A stretch of 64,000 nucleotides of DNA from Hermatobates lingyangjiaoensis (taxonomy: Eukaryota; Arthropoda; Insecta; Hemiptera; Hermatobatidae), in NCBI GenBank assembly GCA_026182355.1, contig JAPFBL010000068.1:8345001-8409000 (forward strand), in the 5' to 3' direction. The notes beneath the pieces are model-generated. The model was given only the letters and a program-made list of their open reading frames with translations, searched no databases and was not told the DNA's origin. The number at the start of each line of letters is the position of its first letter. Positions within the stretch are counted from its first letter, which is position 1. Positions 1-12,177 of the stretch are shown here, in pieces. The position numbers were made by a program, and so were the translations under genes.

Positions 1-149
1 AATCTAGGATTTGAGACAAGTCGTTGTTATTAGGATCTACTGAGACTCGTTGAACTCGTAAGCAGTGATGCCGTATGTGATCTTTCTAGTTCCCTCTTTT
101 CTTTTTAATACAAACTTTGTGTTCTAATTTTTTTTTCAACATCTTATTT

Positions 150-1480
150 TTCTTCAAGAATTATCTTTCACCTCTGCTTCTTATTGGTGTGGTTTTCAAA
201 AATCATTTCCTCTCCATGGTGATTGCCTCGCTTTCTGATGGAGTCCTCTCTGTTTATCCTATATGGACATCTCCAAAATCATTGCAATATATTTCCTAAA
301 TATCATTGTAATTGATTATTATTACTATTTAAACTTTTAATGAGGAAAACTTTCATTAATTAAGCAGAGAAATAAATTGCAAAAATCAAAATGCTTAATA
401 TTTTTTTATTTATATTCTGCATGGTAAACATAATATTGAAATTGTAATAATAACAATTTATATAAATTTAAATTAATATTTTTTCAAAAATTATGATCTG
501 TGATTTATAATAGGATAATTTTATTTATGTTTTTTTTTTCAAAGAATATTTCCAATTTTCAATTATGTTTTCATTTTTATCCTTTATAAATTATTATTTC
601 CAAAATTTTATTACATGTTAGTGTTTCTTATAAAATAACTTTTCTTTCCTCTTGTAAAGAATTATAAAAATCTAATTTACTTTGAGCAAGTGTTAGCTTT
701 TTCCTGCGTGCTCCACTCTGTTAAAGTTCCTGTAAGTATATATTGAGAAATTAATATATCAGTAATCAGGCAATTTTGTTTATTTAAATCAAATTTAAAG
801 TCGGCTAATTTTATAATTTTAGAACAGTATAACTTTTTTAGCTGGAAGCTTAAAATTTTAAAAAGCTTAAATTTGAACTATTAGACTATGATAATGAAAA
901 TACTAAATATTTGTAAAGAACATGGCCATGGTTCTATAGAACGAAAGAGTCCATTCATCATAATAAATATGTATTTCCCAAAGATAATATAATATTTATA
1001 CACAAGAAAATCTACCCCCGATATTAAGTTTTGTTCAAGAGTGTAACATATAGATTAGAGCATTTTGTTATTCAAAGCATCAGAATTGTGTTTGATTGGC
1101 GTTCAATTTTTTGCAAGTAAAAGTTCTATTTTTATTAAGTCTCATATCAAGTCATTATCATTTCTAATTTTTTTATTACATCTTTAAACTTCAATTTTAT
1201 TTCAGTCAAACCACTGAAAAACAATTTATTTCAATGTAAGTATTGTTATTAAATGCAAAAAAATACGACAAGTATAGCAGATATCCATTTGTTGAGGATA
1301 AATATTGAATTTTTATGGCTTTATGCTCTTTACGCTAATTCTAAATTCATGATTTTTTTTTATAATCACTAATTTATTGATCAATTTTTTGGCAAAATTT
1401 TATTCTTTTTATAAGCCCTTTCAGCGTCAAAAAATTTTTTTCTGGAAACAGAAAATTGATCCTTTTAGTTGATTTACTAT
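150..1480 (+). repeat. Dispersed repeat family R, copy A (old, partial)
   Basis: This stretch matches, by eye and with many substitutions, the sequence at 34330-34800. Shared blocks include the stretch around 265-300 (compare 34380-34410), the block at 1045-1220 (compare 34500-34700) and the T-rich block near 1350-1400 (compare 34735-34790). About 640 bases between 370 and 1030 have no counterpart in the 34 kb copy, so one copy carries a deletion or the other an insertion. No coding capacity is visible. The far end, which in other copies carries a small hairpin, is missing here. The family is unnamed by me; it behaves like an old non-autonomous transposon. Confidence 0.5.
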
Positions 1481-1489
1481 TGAAAAAAA

Positions 1490-1685
1490 ATTGCCAACTG
1501 GTGTTGGAGTTGTGGTGGCTGGAACTCCTGGCCCTACTGGGTGAGACTCTGGAGCAGTATCTCAGGTCGTGTCTGCATACCTAAGCAATTCTAGAAATCT
1601 AGATGAGCCCTGCCCCAGGGCAACTAACTGGTGAGCATAGGTAACCAAGAGGTCTCTTTAAACCACACACTGTTGAAGGTCAGTC
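1490..1685. other. Local GC-rich segment, unidentified
   Basis: About 190 bases are much richer in G+C than the surroundings and interrupt family R copy A near its expected continuation. I see no open frame of note, no tRNA boxes and no terminal repeats. It could be a fragment of a younger insertion or an exapted exon, but I cannot identify it. Confidence 0.35.
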
Positions 1686-2243
1686 ACAATAGTATTTCGT
1701 ATAAAAGTTTTTCCATGTTTAATATTCTTCAGGTAAATAAATTTTTCTGATGTGTTTATTTTCATAAAAAATTGTTTATTCTCTGATGTGTTTTGGTAAG
1801 ACATTATATATATTATTTTCAGTAATTTAAATAACAATTAAGTAAGCTACAATAACAATAACATAAAATAAAATTACAATAACATAAAAAAACCCATTAT
1901 TATTCCGTGGAAGGAATGATTATCATTGAAATTTCCATTGAACAAATCATCTGAAAGAGTTACTATACAACTATTGAGATATACGATGAGATGATTGCTA
2001 CATAAATAACAGTTTTTGAATTTTAAGATCACTAAACTATTTCCTCTACATTAGCTACTCTTGATAACTAGTGGCTTGTTAAAAATACCTCCTTCATAAA
2101 CTTTGAATATTCACAGATAATGTAAATTTACTTTCTATATGCTTTTATTCTACGATGCTACTGTTTTTCCGTGGTACCGAAATAATAGAGAAATGCAAGG
2201 GATTATTTTCTTTTCGTGTTTATTAGTTTTAACTCTAAATTAA

Positions 2244-2545
2244 GGGGCCAAGTTAGCTCAGTAGTTAACGTCCACTCCTCTGGGCTGGTAGCCCGCGGTT
2301 CGATCCCCACCTGACCGTCGATTTATTCACGATTCAGTGATAAATATCCTGTATTATTGTCTTCTCTTATCTGAGTACGTCGTTCCTCGGAGAGGACGTT
2401 AAGCCGTCGGTCCCGAACCTGTTCGATGACAGGAATTTGTTAAAGATCTCTACTCGTAATGCACTTGAGTTAGGCAAAATTTAGGACTCCCAATGTAGAA
2501 TCTGTAGAATCACTGATATTACACTTATTATGTGTAATATGAAAC
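2244..2545 (+). repeat. tRNA-derived SINE, copy 1 (full-looking)
   Basis: The head reads like a degenerate tRNA gene: an A-box-like TTAGCTCAGTAG at 2253-2264 and a B box GGTTCGATCCCC at 2297-2308, the pair that drives RNA polymerase III. The acceptor stem does not pair, so it is not a functional tRNA gene. The body continues with a conserved block (TCCTCGGAGAGGACGTTAAG near 2393) and a tail containing GAGTTAGGCAAAATTTAGGA near 2466. The same body and tail recur at 36389-36640, and tails at 37050-37225 and 24090-24330. Amplification would need a LINE supplied in trans. I do not recognise the SINE family by name. Confidence 0.8.
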
Positions 2546-4869
2546 TTACATAATAATTTATAAAACCCCAAAAGGAAAACTCGTTTGACTCTGAGAGACA
2601 CATGTCAATCAGCCTTATAATTTGGCTCCGCACTTTACAAAAACAAAATGTAAAATATAACAGTTATATTGAATCATAACAATAGAAGGAAGAATACTCT
2701 TGGATTAAACATTATCACTAACAAATAATGTAAGTGTGTTGAATTATTAACTTCAAATAAATAAAAAAGTTGATAACTGCATAACTGAGTACTGACTCGC
2801 ACATGTTTAGGGTAGCTAAGTTGTTGTCCATCTTTTCTATTGGACCCCACTGGAACTGCAAACCTACTTCTTTGGCTTCCACAGCTCTCCTGTTCTTCGA
2901 TTCTTCCCATCTTTTTAACGCCTCTGTGATACTCGTAGCTCTCACAGACTGAAACGATCACTTACTCAGCACTAAATCATTTTTTAGTTCATATCGTGTG
3001 ATTTTTAGTCCTAATTAAGTTTCGTTTAACTAATGAATGTTGGCAATTTACTATGTTGTAACTACACCAAGTGTAATACAATCTTTGTAGGTTTAAAAAA
3101 AGGTACTGAATCTCCAAAATAATACTTTCAGGTTATTATTTAGTCAATAAAAAAACCTGCTGGTTGCGGTTTATACTTAGTCCCATTGTCTTCTCATTAA
3201 TAAGTACCTGGCTATTCACATTTTGACACTAATTTCACTCCTTCACATCTTTAAGAGCAGTTGAGATTCTTCTATTTTATTTCTGGGTACGAGATTTTTC
3301 CAGTTCTTAATACCGTGAGGTAAATTTTTAACCAGTATTCAGCCAACAGGAAAATCTAATTTAAATGTAACTACTTTAATTGCATTCTTTTTATTTTCCT
3401 ATTTTCATTATCTTTACTGATTTATGTTCCTGTCTATATAAATGTATTCATTGCCTACAAGTTCTCACATATAAGGGTATACTGAAATTATTTATTCCTT
3501 TCATCAAACTAAACTTTCTTATCTCACCATCCTTCTTAATTTGACTGAAATAATAGAGAATTATGAGGGATTATTTCATTTTTGTGTCTTAGTTTTAACT
3601 CCAAATCATCCATTAGTTTGTGTGTGTGTGTGTGTGTGTTTGTTGTGTACGTAAGCGAGTGCATGTGTGTCTGTCTGGGTGTGAGAGCGTGTGAGTGTAT
3701 ATGATTATATGTGCATGGTGCGTGTTCGTACATCTCATTGCATCCTCCATATTTGCTGTGTCTATTTGTGTATTGTATTTGTTTATAAAGTGACAGAAAC
3801 AAAAATACTAAATTTTAAAATAATAATGTATATTAATTCATTAGTGAAACAGATATGGACATTTCTAAGAACTTTTCATAGTGTTATATATATGTTTTTT
3901 TCTATTGCATTTGTTATTGCGATGATGATAATAAAGAGTTAAATACACATAATTACTTTAAAATATATATGGTCGAGATAACATAGTTCTTGGTATATCA
4001 TTAGGTTACATATTTTCTAAAAAAATTGCAGTGAATTCCATTCATGTTTAGCAATGGAAAAATTACTAACGAATGCAATAAATTAAGTTACAACATTTTA
4101 AGAAATAAAATAATGTTGTACACAATTGTAATATTATTTGTAATAGAATAATTATTGTATACAAATATAAAATTATATAGAATAAATTAAATCATTGATA
4201 TATTAAACTAAAATTATAAACTTGGGCATAGAAAGAACTTATTATATATCTCTTAAAATTCCACTTTTGTTACTTACAACTTCAACCTTTAAAATTTTAA
4301 GCATGTTAAGTATAACAGGCGGTTTTAATTTAATTCAAAACCTGTTCACTTCTTTTATCTTTATAAAAAATGCAATTAGATTTTTAAAAGGGAGTAACAT
4401 TTGCATTTTAGAGACAATTCCTTTGATTGAATTTTTATTTTTTTATCATTTTTATTCTTTCTTTCATATATTTATTTTTAATTAAAGAACTATATTGCAA
4501 AAAGCATTTTAAATGTTGTTTTGTAATTGATTTAATTTCCATTCATTAATACATTAATACAATATGGGACCATATACAAAAGCCACTCTATTGTTTATAA
4601 ATTAATGGAGTGAATAAGGTAAGAAATTGTTCAATCACTGATGAGAATCGACAACCTTCTAACAAGTTGATAAGCTGAGAGAATGTTGTTGAAGCATTGA
4701 ACGAAGTTGTTCAATTCAATTCCATTCAATGATTGTTGTTCAACTTTACCAAGTTGTCATTTAAGACTTAAGATATCATACACCTTTGTTGTAACTCAGT
4801 TTCTAAAATAATCGACTATTAATAATCGAATGAGAAGATGACGAGCGTCTAGAAATTCTTTTTTTATTT
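2546..4869. other. AT-rich intergenic stretch, no gene seen
   Basis: No coding, RNA or transposon signature could be supported. A (GT)n run lies at about 3619-3638 and creates spurious open frames on both strands. The open frames around 2674-2961 and 4222-4485 are short, of biased composition and show no recognisable motif. Confidence 0.5.
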
Positions 4870-5060
4870 CACTGTATGTATAGTAATGGAAAAATTCGAT
4901 CTCAAATTTTTGATAGATTTTTAGGACCACTAAATATATTTTTAGGACCTCAAAGTCATTTTAGATGTTTTTTGGATGATACAGGGAAAGCAATTGAGTG
5001 GTTATGTATCCAAAAGATTGCGGGTCACACTGTCTTTTGAACCAAATTCATATTTTATGC
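4870..5060 (-). repeat. Dispersed repeat family R, end fragment (copy H)
   Basis: The fragment carries, in inverse orientation, the end of family R: a block close to AAATTCGATCTC at 4891-4902, then the motifs matching TTTTTAGGACC and TATGTATCCAAA seen in the 14.2 kb copy. Similarity is patchy, so this is an old copy. Confidence 0.45.
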
Positions 5061-6345
5061 TTTTTTTTCTTGAAAAAAAAAAATTCGAATGTGGTTATTT
5101 GGTATGCTTTTATTTATTTAAAATGCTAAATGAAATTTATTGAAATTACGATAGAAGGAAATAAATGTACACAAAATAAAAAACCCTTCTGTAATAGTGG
5201 ATAATCTGCTGTACTTGTTGGTTTTTTACCTACTCTAAGAAATTTTTGCTAGAGTCCAGTAAATCATAATTCTTGTTTTAAAGTTTAATAGAAGAAATTT
5301 TAAGGTATTTTAAAGAATTACTATTATATGTAGGACCAATAAGATTAAAAAAATATTAAAACAAACTCTAAACAGCCATATAATTTATGATGCTCGATCG
5401 GAATTCCTCACTTATCCCCACATTGGGAATATTGGCATTCCTAATATTGGAAATGAGGCAGTGAGCTGTTAAATAGTTGAGGCCATACAAACATCCTGCA
5501 GACTCGAACATTTTTGCTCTATAAATTTGAAATTTTACAGTCGTGTAATTAATGAATGGATGAAGAAAAAAGCAGATAAAAGGTGGCTAGTATAACTTTG
5601 TATAGTTGGAAAGCTCATTTTAAATGAACTCACATTTGTAAGAGAATACTATATAACTAACGTTATACGAAGAAAGAAGACTCAGCTTAGAAGAGGCGGA
5701 AATCTTTGATTACATGCTATCTGAATGCCGTGCAATCACAAAGGTGAACATTTTTAAAAAATCATACCGCAAACCAAAATAAGTGGGTGATATTTCACTA
5801 GAGACAATTATAAAATTCACTTAATTACCTTAAAAGCTAAAGGTGAATTTAGAAATACAATGAACTTCAGACGAGTCCAATGAGATTCAGACTCTCCGTT
5901 TAATGAAAGTAATGGTCCGATTGGTCAATGATTTCAAGTTTTATAACTAAGAAACTGATTGTTGCCATATTTAAGCCAATACTATTATGTCTAAACGATA
6001 CCCACATTATATTTTTAGATATATTTCGTGGTATGTTTTTCCCTCTGGCAAATTGCAAAATTTAATATCACAATGAGCTACCCATCGCAAGACAATACTA
6101 AATGTAATATTTCAAGTTTCTATAGTGTTCAATACAGAGGGAAAAATAATACTTGTTTCCATATAACCAGCAAATAAAGTACTTTTTTCCATGTTTAAAT
6201 ATTGACTGACTTACACGTTTAGAAAAACGTGTAAATACATAAAATTTTGTATATAAATTTTGTCACATTATTATTATTGCTGTACTTTGAGTATAATAAA
6301 ACAGTTATTGTTAACTACTCTTAACAAACATCAATAGGTATCAAA
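5061..6345. other. AT-rich stretch, nothing identified
   Basis: I see no gene, repeat boundary or RNA. The sequence is AT-rich with short homopolymer runs. Confidence 0.4.
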
Positions 6346-6408
6346 GTCCAAACCACAGTATGACATCAGAAAAAGACTTTTTTCTGATTTCTTACTGTGG
6401 TTTGGACG
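6346..6408. repeat. Near-perfect palindrome, fold-back family FB
   Basis: The left arm GTCCAAACCACAGT begins at 6346 and its complement ACTGTGGTTTGGAC ends at about 6407, with further pairing inward (ATCAGAAAAAG against CTTTTTTCTGAT) and a very short loop. The outer sequence AACGTCCAAACCACAG recurs at 22931 and 33540 and, inverted, near 23085, so this is one member of a dispersed fold-back family and not a chance hairpin. It probably represents two terminal segments of a Penelope-like or similar element joined head to head. Confidence 0.6.
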
Positions 6409-7085
6409 TTGATTTTTATTTCACGTGTCTATTGTGGTATGCAGTTATCAAGACATAGAAATGAAGTTAATTATGCTTATGCTATAACATTTCTGATCAG
6501 TTTTCAATTTCATTATTTATATTTTTTCTATAATATTAAGTAATTATTTTGAATTAAAACAATTTTATATGCTTGAATAAACAATTATTCGCTATTTATT
6601 AACTATTAAAAATTAGCATGACATTAGTGTTGTTGATGATTTTGGTACTTATTATTTTCCATTCAAATTCTCTTTCTCTGAATTATCCTCCTCTTCACCC
6701 TCTCTCTTTCTCTCTCTCAGTTTAATTAGTTTGGATTCAATTTAACATCAATATGTATATTTTACTTTCTTTTGTTTAATATACATATCAATGGAAACAA
6801 AAATCATTTAAAAGTTCTTTCATCACCATTAACAACAGTTTTTAAATTTTTGATCCTAAAAGATAATTTCTATATTGACAGATTTTAGTAAAATCAAAAA
6901 ACCTGACATTTTTTCAAATAAAATAACGGAAATCATTGCGACAATGTCATAAAATGACATTTCGGGTAACTGGCATAAATAATAATGAATAATCATAAAT
7001 ATATTGTCTTAACCATTAAAGTTTATGATGTAGTAGTCAAACAAATGTCAAATAAATGCACTTGTCGCTGACCAGTATCTTTAAG

Positions 7086-7215
7086 TAGGTGCTTCTCACA
7101 GTAACCTCATTTGTTGGCACAGTGTCCCCTCGCGCACTCTCCTCCAAGAGGCAGGAGCCGTCGGCAGTACCGTGCCCTTATCTCTCCCAGGAGGGTGGAA
7201 GGCCTATTTCCACCC
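7086..7215. other. Local GC-rich segment, unidentified
   Basis: About 130 bases of clearly higher G+C, with a CCTCC-rich and GGAGG-rich pair of blocks, sit in AT-rich surroundings. No open frame or pol III boxes were convincing. It may be an old insertion fragment. Confidence 0.3.
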
Positions 7216-9890
7216 AGCTTCAACTCCCTTCAGTAACATTTTTAATTTTCTGCCCTCAGACACTTTAAACTCTAGCACTTGACTGTTTTTGATGTCAGCA
7301 TTCGGGTTTTCTGATAGGTTAGGAGTGTAAATAATCTTGATTGTATAGAATTGATATTTCTTAATTGTTCAATCGGTATAGCCAACAAATATAATACTTA
7401 AGAATTGCATCATCAAGTTCGCAAACTCAATAAACAGTTCTAATGACCAGAAAAAGCAAATTATGAACCAATACAACCCGTATAAAAAATAATTATAAGT
7501 ACAAAAAAAAAAGAAATATGTATTCTATCTTTTGAATTAAACAAATATATTATCCCTTAAAATGTTTTCCTTCTAGCCAATGATGACCTCTTGCTAGTAG
7601 TGTAGTGACTAAAGACCCGATAATGTCTATGTAAACAATAATTATGTTAAGATTCACAGGAGGAACGTAAATCGAGCTTAAAGTATAATGCTATACCATT
7701 ATTTATATTACTATTTAAATTATAGAACACTCCTGCCGACATTCACAAAAATAAAGCTTAAAAATTAATAAGAATGGTACAACATCTTAAATACAACGAG
7801 TGCAATGATGGAAACTCACTGCGTACAATTAAATAACTGTACATTATTGGGTGAAATACATAGAAAATCTAGAGACATAAAAGATCTTGTATTGAACCGA
7901 TACAAGATCTATAATTTTATATTTTGTAGCTGATACTTAGTACACGTAGGGTATAAGTTTATTTATTTGAGTCACATGAATTCTGTTAATCTTAACATTT
8001 TTGTATTGAATATGGTCAATGAGCACTACTGATTGTTTTTTCTCAGTGTTGCTTTTGAGAAATCTTGGCTTGATATTATAGCCAAGAGGCAAGATAAAAA
8101 GTTCTTCATGGAATGAGTCGACAGTGAGAGGATTGTTAGGGATGAAATCCAAAAACCATCTACCTTACTGACTCAAGCGTGCTCTTAGAGAGGAGAGACA
8201 AGAGGGAGCAATATGTAATGATTCTGTAAATCTTGAACAGTCAATTGCAATTATGATAAGCCTCTGAAAATTCAACTGCGCAGTTACAGTAAAGTGTCAA
8301 GAGAGTGAGAGAGAGCAATGTCTGGGGATGATATCTAAAGACTCCCACTCTGAAGAACTTTGCAGTCATCGCTCATGAGTCAAGAGACAGTTCATCTCCT
8401 TAGGGATGCTCTCTAGAGCGCTTCAACAGGAAGAGTGTTGTGGTACAAGTATGACACCGAGAACATTTCTGAATAGATTGTATAAGTCTAAGTAATTTGA
8501 AATCAATACCCTTTCTATAAGTAGAGAAATCAATTATGTTATCATTTTAACTACATCGTTCTAAATAGAAAGGTTAAAAATAAAATAATTGACTAATTGC
8601 ATCATATTTAAAACAAATTAATAACTTACCATTAATAAACTGTTTGTTTGAATATATTAGAGTAACAAATAACTTGTTTACCCTAGGGCATACGTCTTCC
8701 AACCAATGTGTTTGATAGACTTGAATGCTTATATTATGATTTCATACTTTTATAGATATGTAAAATTACCAATTCTACGTTATGTTTTTCTGCAAAAAAT
8801 GAGAAAAATAACAAGTATAAACAAACAAGTAATTTTAATACTTGTAAAAGTATGTCTTCTTAATCATTCCAATTTCATTGGTTAACAGGTTTTGTCAACT
8901 TGAATGACAAAAATGTACAAGAAATCAACTACGCATCTCCAATAATAGCTGAAATACTCATTCATGGACTTCTCTTCACTTAACTCAACAAAAGAATTAA
9001 ATTAGAATAAGAGACAGCGAGTCTCCAAGTCGGATATTTCCTGTCCACCCTCTGATCTGTGACAGGATAGTGAACTGTTCAGTATGCTGACCTTTCTTCA
9101 TTCCTTCAACTGGTGTTTAAGTAGATCACAAAATATGTATAATGTTAGATTATTATAATTTTTGAATTTTGTTACCACCTGGTAAGCTGAAAAAGGATAT
9201 TTTTGTACAAAACAAACATTCCATCTAAGAAAATTTGTTAGCTTTACCGAAATTTGTTATTTAATAACATATTTGGTTGTCTTATTTTAATTTATGCATA
9301 AAGAAGTCAAGTGAAAATTATCAACACGGATAAGATAGCAATAGTATGAATGTATATAATCAAGATGTCATGTGAATAAGTAATTATGAATGTCATATGA
9401 ACACGTAGTAAATACAATTTGTAAGTCAGTATAAAATCAAACACATTACAATTCATCTGTTTTATATATAGATTTTCAGACTTTATTTAAAAAAAAGTGA
9501 TTATAACAGTTTCTAACATTAATAAAGAAAATAAAATTAACACGTTTAATTAAAAAGCAACCAAGATTTAAAAATATGAAAACGAAATAAATTAATTAAA
9601 AAAAATGTTTAATATTGAGAGCCGTGAAATTGGTATTGAAAATTGTTTTGCTTCGTCCATGATTAATTAAACTCTATTTCAGAATTATTTTTTTCAGTAA
9701 TATTGAGTAAATTCATTAATTGATTAAATATATACATTTATTCACAAAAATACGACAGTTTTTAAATTAAAATGAAATGTATTATTTTCTCAATGTAATA
9801 TTTCTTCTCAAGTATTCTGAATTCTTATAATGTTTGACATGCATTATTTTATTAACACAATACTTGATTTAATATTTTAGCTGCTAATAT
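7216..9890. other. AT-rich stretch with one perfect hairpin
   Basis: No gene was recognised. The only structure I can point to is a perfect 11-bp hairpin at 7882-7910 (AGATCTTGTAT, 7-base loop, ATACAAGATCT). The open frame at 7937-8152 on the minus strand has no recognisable motif. Confidence 0.4.
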
Positions 9891-9967
9891 CACCGTCAGG
9901 TCTTAAACGTCATGACCAGATCAGGGTCTACTCGTTTAGGGTACCATGATATCCCTACCGTTATCTC

Positions 9968-10315
9968 TTGTTGTCATTGCCCTTATTAAATCACACAGCC
10001 GACCACATTGACCCTTACATGATTATTGACAGAAAATTAAAAATAAAGGACCCTCTTAGAGACCGTGTCATCACACTTCTGTTGAAATATCCCGATCCAC
10101 TCTCAAGACCAAATTCTGAACCGATATATCTCACCGCCAATGTCAATAACATTTTACTTTAATTCCTCAACTAAAGTCAGTTTCCAGTGTCGCAACTTAG
10201 ATCATATCAAGGATAATTTATTCACAAGAGATTTGATGCGTATTGAAATGTTGAGTAACGCTGCTTCTTGCGTGATGTGTAATAGTGTTACAGGTATCAA
10301 TGAACCTTTGTTATG
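9968..10315 (+). pseudogene. Coding-like remnant with a frameshift, unidentified
   Basis: One frame is open at 9968-10162 and a second, one frame away, continues from about 10161 to a stop near 10314; together they read as about 115 residues of balanced amino-acid composition, unlike the surrounding AT-rich noise. The second part has a CVMC pair near its end. The segment lies just beyond the (TA)n tract that bounds the Penelope-like fragments to its right, so it may be part of another retroelement. I do not recognise the family and offer no function. Confidence 0.3.
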
Positions 10316-10423
10316 ACGTACTCAGTTTTTATTTATACGAAGGTTTTCATTCCCTTATATTTTTTATACGTGTACGTTTTATAATTCTTAATAATTTGTA
10401 TCTGTTTCTTTCCATTAAAATAA

Positions 10424-10428
10424 GTAAT

Positions 10429-10470
<42 letters not shown>
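10424..10470. repeat. (TA)n microsatellite at a PLE junction
   Basis: The tract directly abuts the minus-strand Penelope-like ORF fragment. The ORF reads ...PLYTNI and then runs into the microsatellite as alternating Tyr-Ile codons. In the uninterrupted copy at about 11470 the same codons continue with non-repeat sequence, so the junction is a truncation or insertion point and not part of the protein. Confidence 0.85.
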
Positions 10471-10473
<3 letters not shown>

Positions 10474-11578
10474 GTACAAAGGCAGCAGGTCTTCCCTTAA
10501 GCATATGTTATTAAAATAAGCAGCAGCTTCTGCATTGACCAGTTTCTTGTTGACACTCTCTAGTTTTCGTATCACTCTGCGGTGAGACTCTGGTAGCTTC
10601 CAAACAAGGTTAGAAAGGGGGGTTACCTGGTTTATGGGTCTTCACGTTGCCATAGCAATATCCTAAACCATATTCACCAGTCAAGGGCGGCAAAGTAGTA
10701 CTTCCTTTTCTTGCGTTGATTTTCTTAACTATCTTGTTCACTCGTTTCTTCAAATCCTCTACAGGGTTCCTAGTAATCATACGGAATTTACTGGTATCAC
10801 TGAGTAGTGTGTTGATCTTTCCCAAATATTCCTCAGTAGGGATTAGAACAAAACAAGACGTTTTATCTGCTCTCCTGATCGTTATCGACTCATCTTGCTT
10901 CAGGGTCTTCGCAGCAATACGGTGCCTCTTCTTCAAAAGGTTGCTACTGAAGTGACCTCTGACTATTTTCGCTTCTCGGTGGATATCATCCCGAATGCTT
11001 TCATCGACTTTAATTTTTCCAGCCTTACCGAGATTAATGATGCTATCAAGAAGGACTTCCAACTCCAAACGTTTGCCATATTTTGGGGGTTTTGTGATGT
11101 AGTGGCAGTTAAGTCCAAGGTTAAGGAGTTCTTCTTCGTCGGGGCTTAAGGTCCTCTTAGTAAGGTTAATATAACCAGGAGAAGAACATGGTTGCTTAAG
11201 AGATCCACCGTTGAGTTTCACAAGTTTTCTGTTAGTTCTTGCTTTAGTGCTCTCTTCATGTTGGAGAATTATGAGTCTAAGCTGAGCATTAATCTGAGAC
11301 TTCAAAACCTCATCCAGAGTAAGAGAAGCCCATTCATTCTCAGCATCTTGAAGGAACTGTTTTAACTTGACTATTTCCTCTTGCTTACTAGAAAGTTGCC
11401 TCCTCACTAACTTTCGCCTATAATCCAATGTCTCACTACAATAACGGGCTGCATGGTCATGAGTTTTAATATTTGTGTACAAAGGCAGCAGGTCTTCCCT
11501 TAAGCATATGTTATTAAAATAAGCAGCAGCTTCTGCATTGACCAGTTTCTTGTTGACACTCTCTAGTTTTCGTATCAC
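10471..11578 (-). pseudogene. Penelope-like element ORF: N-terminus plus start of RT (partial)
   Basis: Reading leftward from 11578, about 322 codons encode the N-terminal region of a Penelope-like reverse transcriptase: a charged, helical, probably coiled-coil segment with SSKQEEIVKLKQFLQDAENE, a block LNLGLNCHYITKPPKYGKRLE, then DKTSCFVLIPTEEYLGKI and finally GYCYGNVKTHKPGNPP at the entrance of the RT palm. The match to PLE N-termini (LLNLG..., K.HKPGNP) is the evidence for the call. The nominal start is a GTG; the frame is open upstream (KLPESHRR), so no true start is shown. The ORF stops at TAA right after GNPPF, before any catalytic aspartates, and is followed at 10610-10471 by the beginning of another N-terminal segment. 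It cannot make active RT. Confidence 0.8.
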
Positions 11579-11971
11579 TCTGCGGTGAGACTCTGGTAGC
11601 TTCCAAAGAAGGTTAGAAAGGGGGGTTACCTGGTTTATGGGTCTTCACGTTGCCATAGCAATATCCTAAACCATATTCACCAGTCAAGGGCGGCAAAGTA
11701 GTACTTCCTTTTCTTGCGTTGATTTTCTTAACTATCTTGTTCACTCGTTTCTTCAAATCCTCTACAGGGTTCCTAGTAATCATACGGAATTTACTGGTAT
11801 CACTGAGTAGTGTGTTGATCTTTCCCAAATATTCCTCAGTAGGGATTAGAACAAAACAAGACGTTTTATCTGCTCTCCTGATCGTTATCGACTCATCTTG
11901 CTTCAGGGTCTTCGCAGCAATACGGTGCCTCTTCTTCAAAAGGTTGCTACTGAAGCAGCCTTTAAGCATTT
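11579..11971 (-). pseudogene. Second tandem PLE fragment (RT entrance region)
   Basis: This fragment repeats the 10615-10957 segment almost exactly, offset by 1003 bp, and ends at the same GNPPF-stop junction before re-entering the N-terminal segment at 11576. The duplicated blocks are about 10468-10957 and 11471-11960. The right edge diverges at about 11960. A tandem array joined within the ORF is typical of Penelope-like insertions, which often carry partial direct repeats (pLTRs). Near identity of the two units suggests a recent event or gene conversion. Confidence 0.8.
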
Positions 11972-12177
11972 AATAACATATGCTTAAGGGAAGACCTGCT
12001 GCCTTTGTACACAAATATTAAAACTCATGACCATGCAGCCCGTTATTGTAGTGAGACATTGGATTATAGGCGAAAGTTAGTGAGGAGGCAACTTTCTAGT
12101 AAGCAAGAGGAAATAGTCAAGTTAAAACAGTTCCTTCAAGATGCTGAGAATGAATGGGCTTCTCTTACTCTGTTATA
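11970..12177 (+). pseudogene. Inverted PLE N-terminal fragment
   Basis: In plus orientation this segment encodes the same residues as the minus-strand frame at 11326-11515, from ICLREDLLPLYTNIKTHD through FLQDAENEWASLTL, and then ends abruptly at about 12172. It is therefore an inverted duplicate of part of the adjacent tandem array. Here the YTNI codons continue into KTHD without a microsatellite, which gives the uninterrupted reference for the (TA)n junction at 10470. Confidence 0.8.

Noticed and set aside
117..299. Hydrophobic 60-codon frame that could be a small membrane protein
   Set aside because: It lies in or next to family R copy A and is not preserved in the related copy at 34.3 kb.
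2244..2320. Possible functional tRNA gene
   Set aside because: A and B boxes are present, but the acceptor stem does not pair and the sequence continues into a repeated SINE body found elsewhere in the window.
3536..3802. His- and Thr-rich frame
   Set aside because: It is created by a (GT)n tract at 3619-3638.
5400..5470. Possible small inverted repeat around TTGGGAATATTGG
   Set aside because: Pairing is weak and explained by repeated AATATTGG words in AT-rich DNA.
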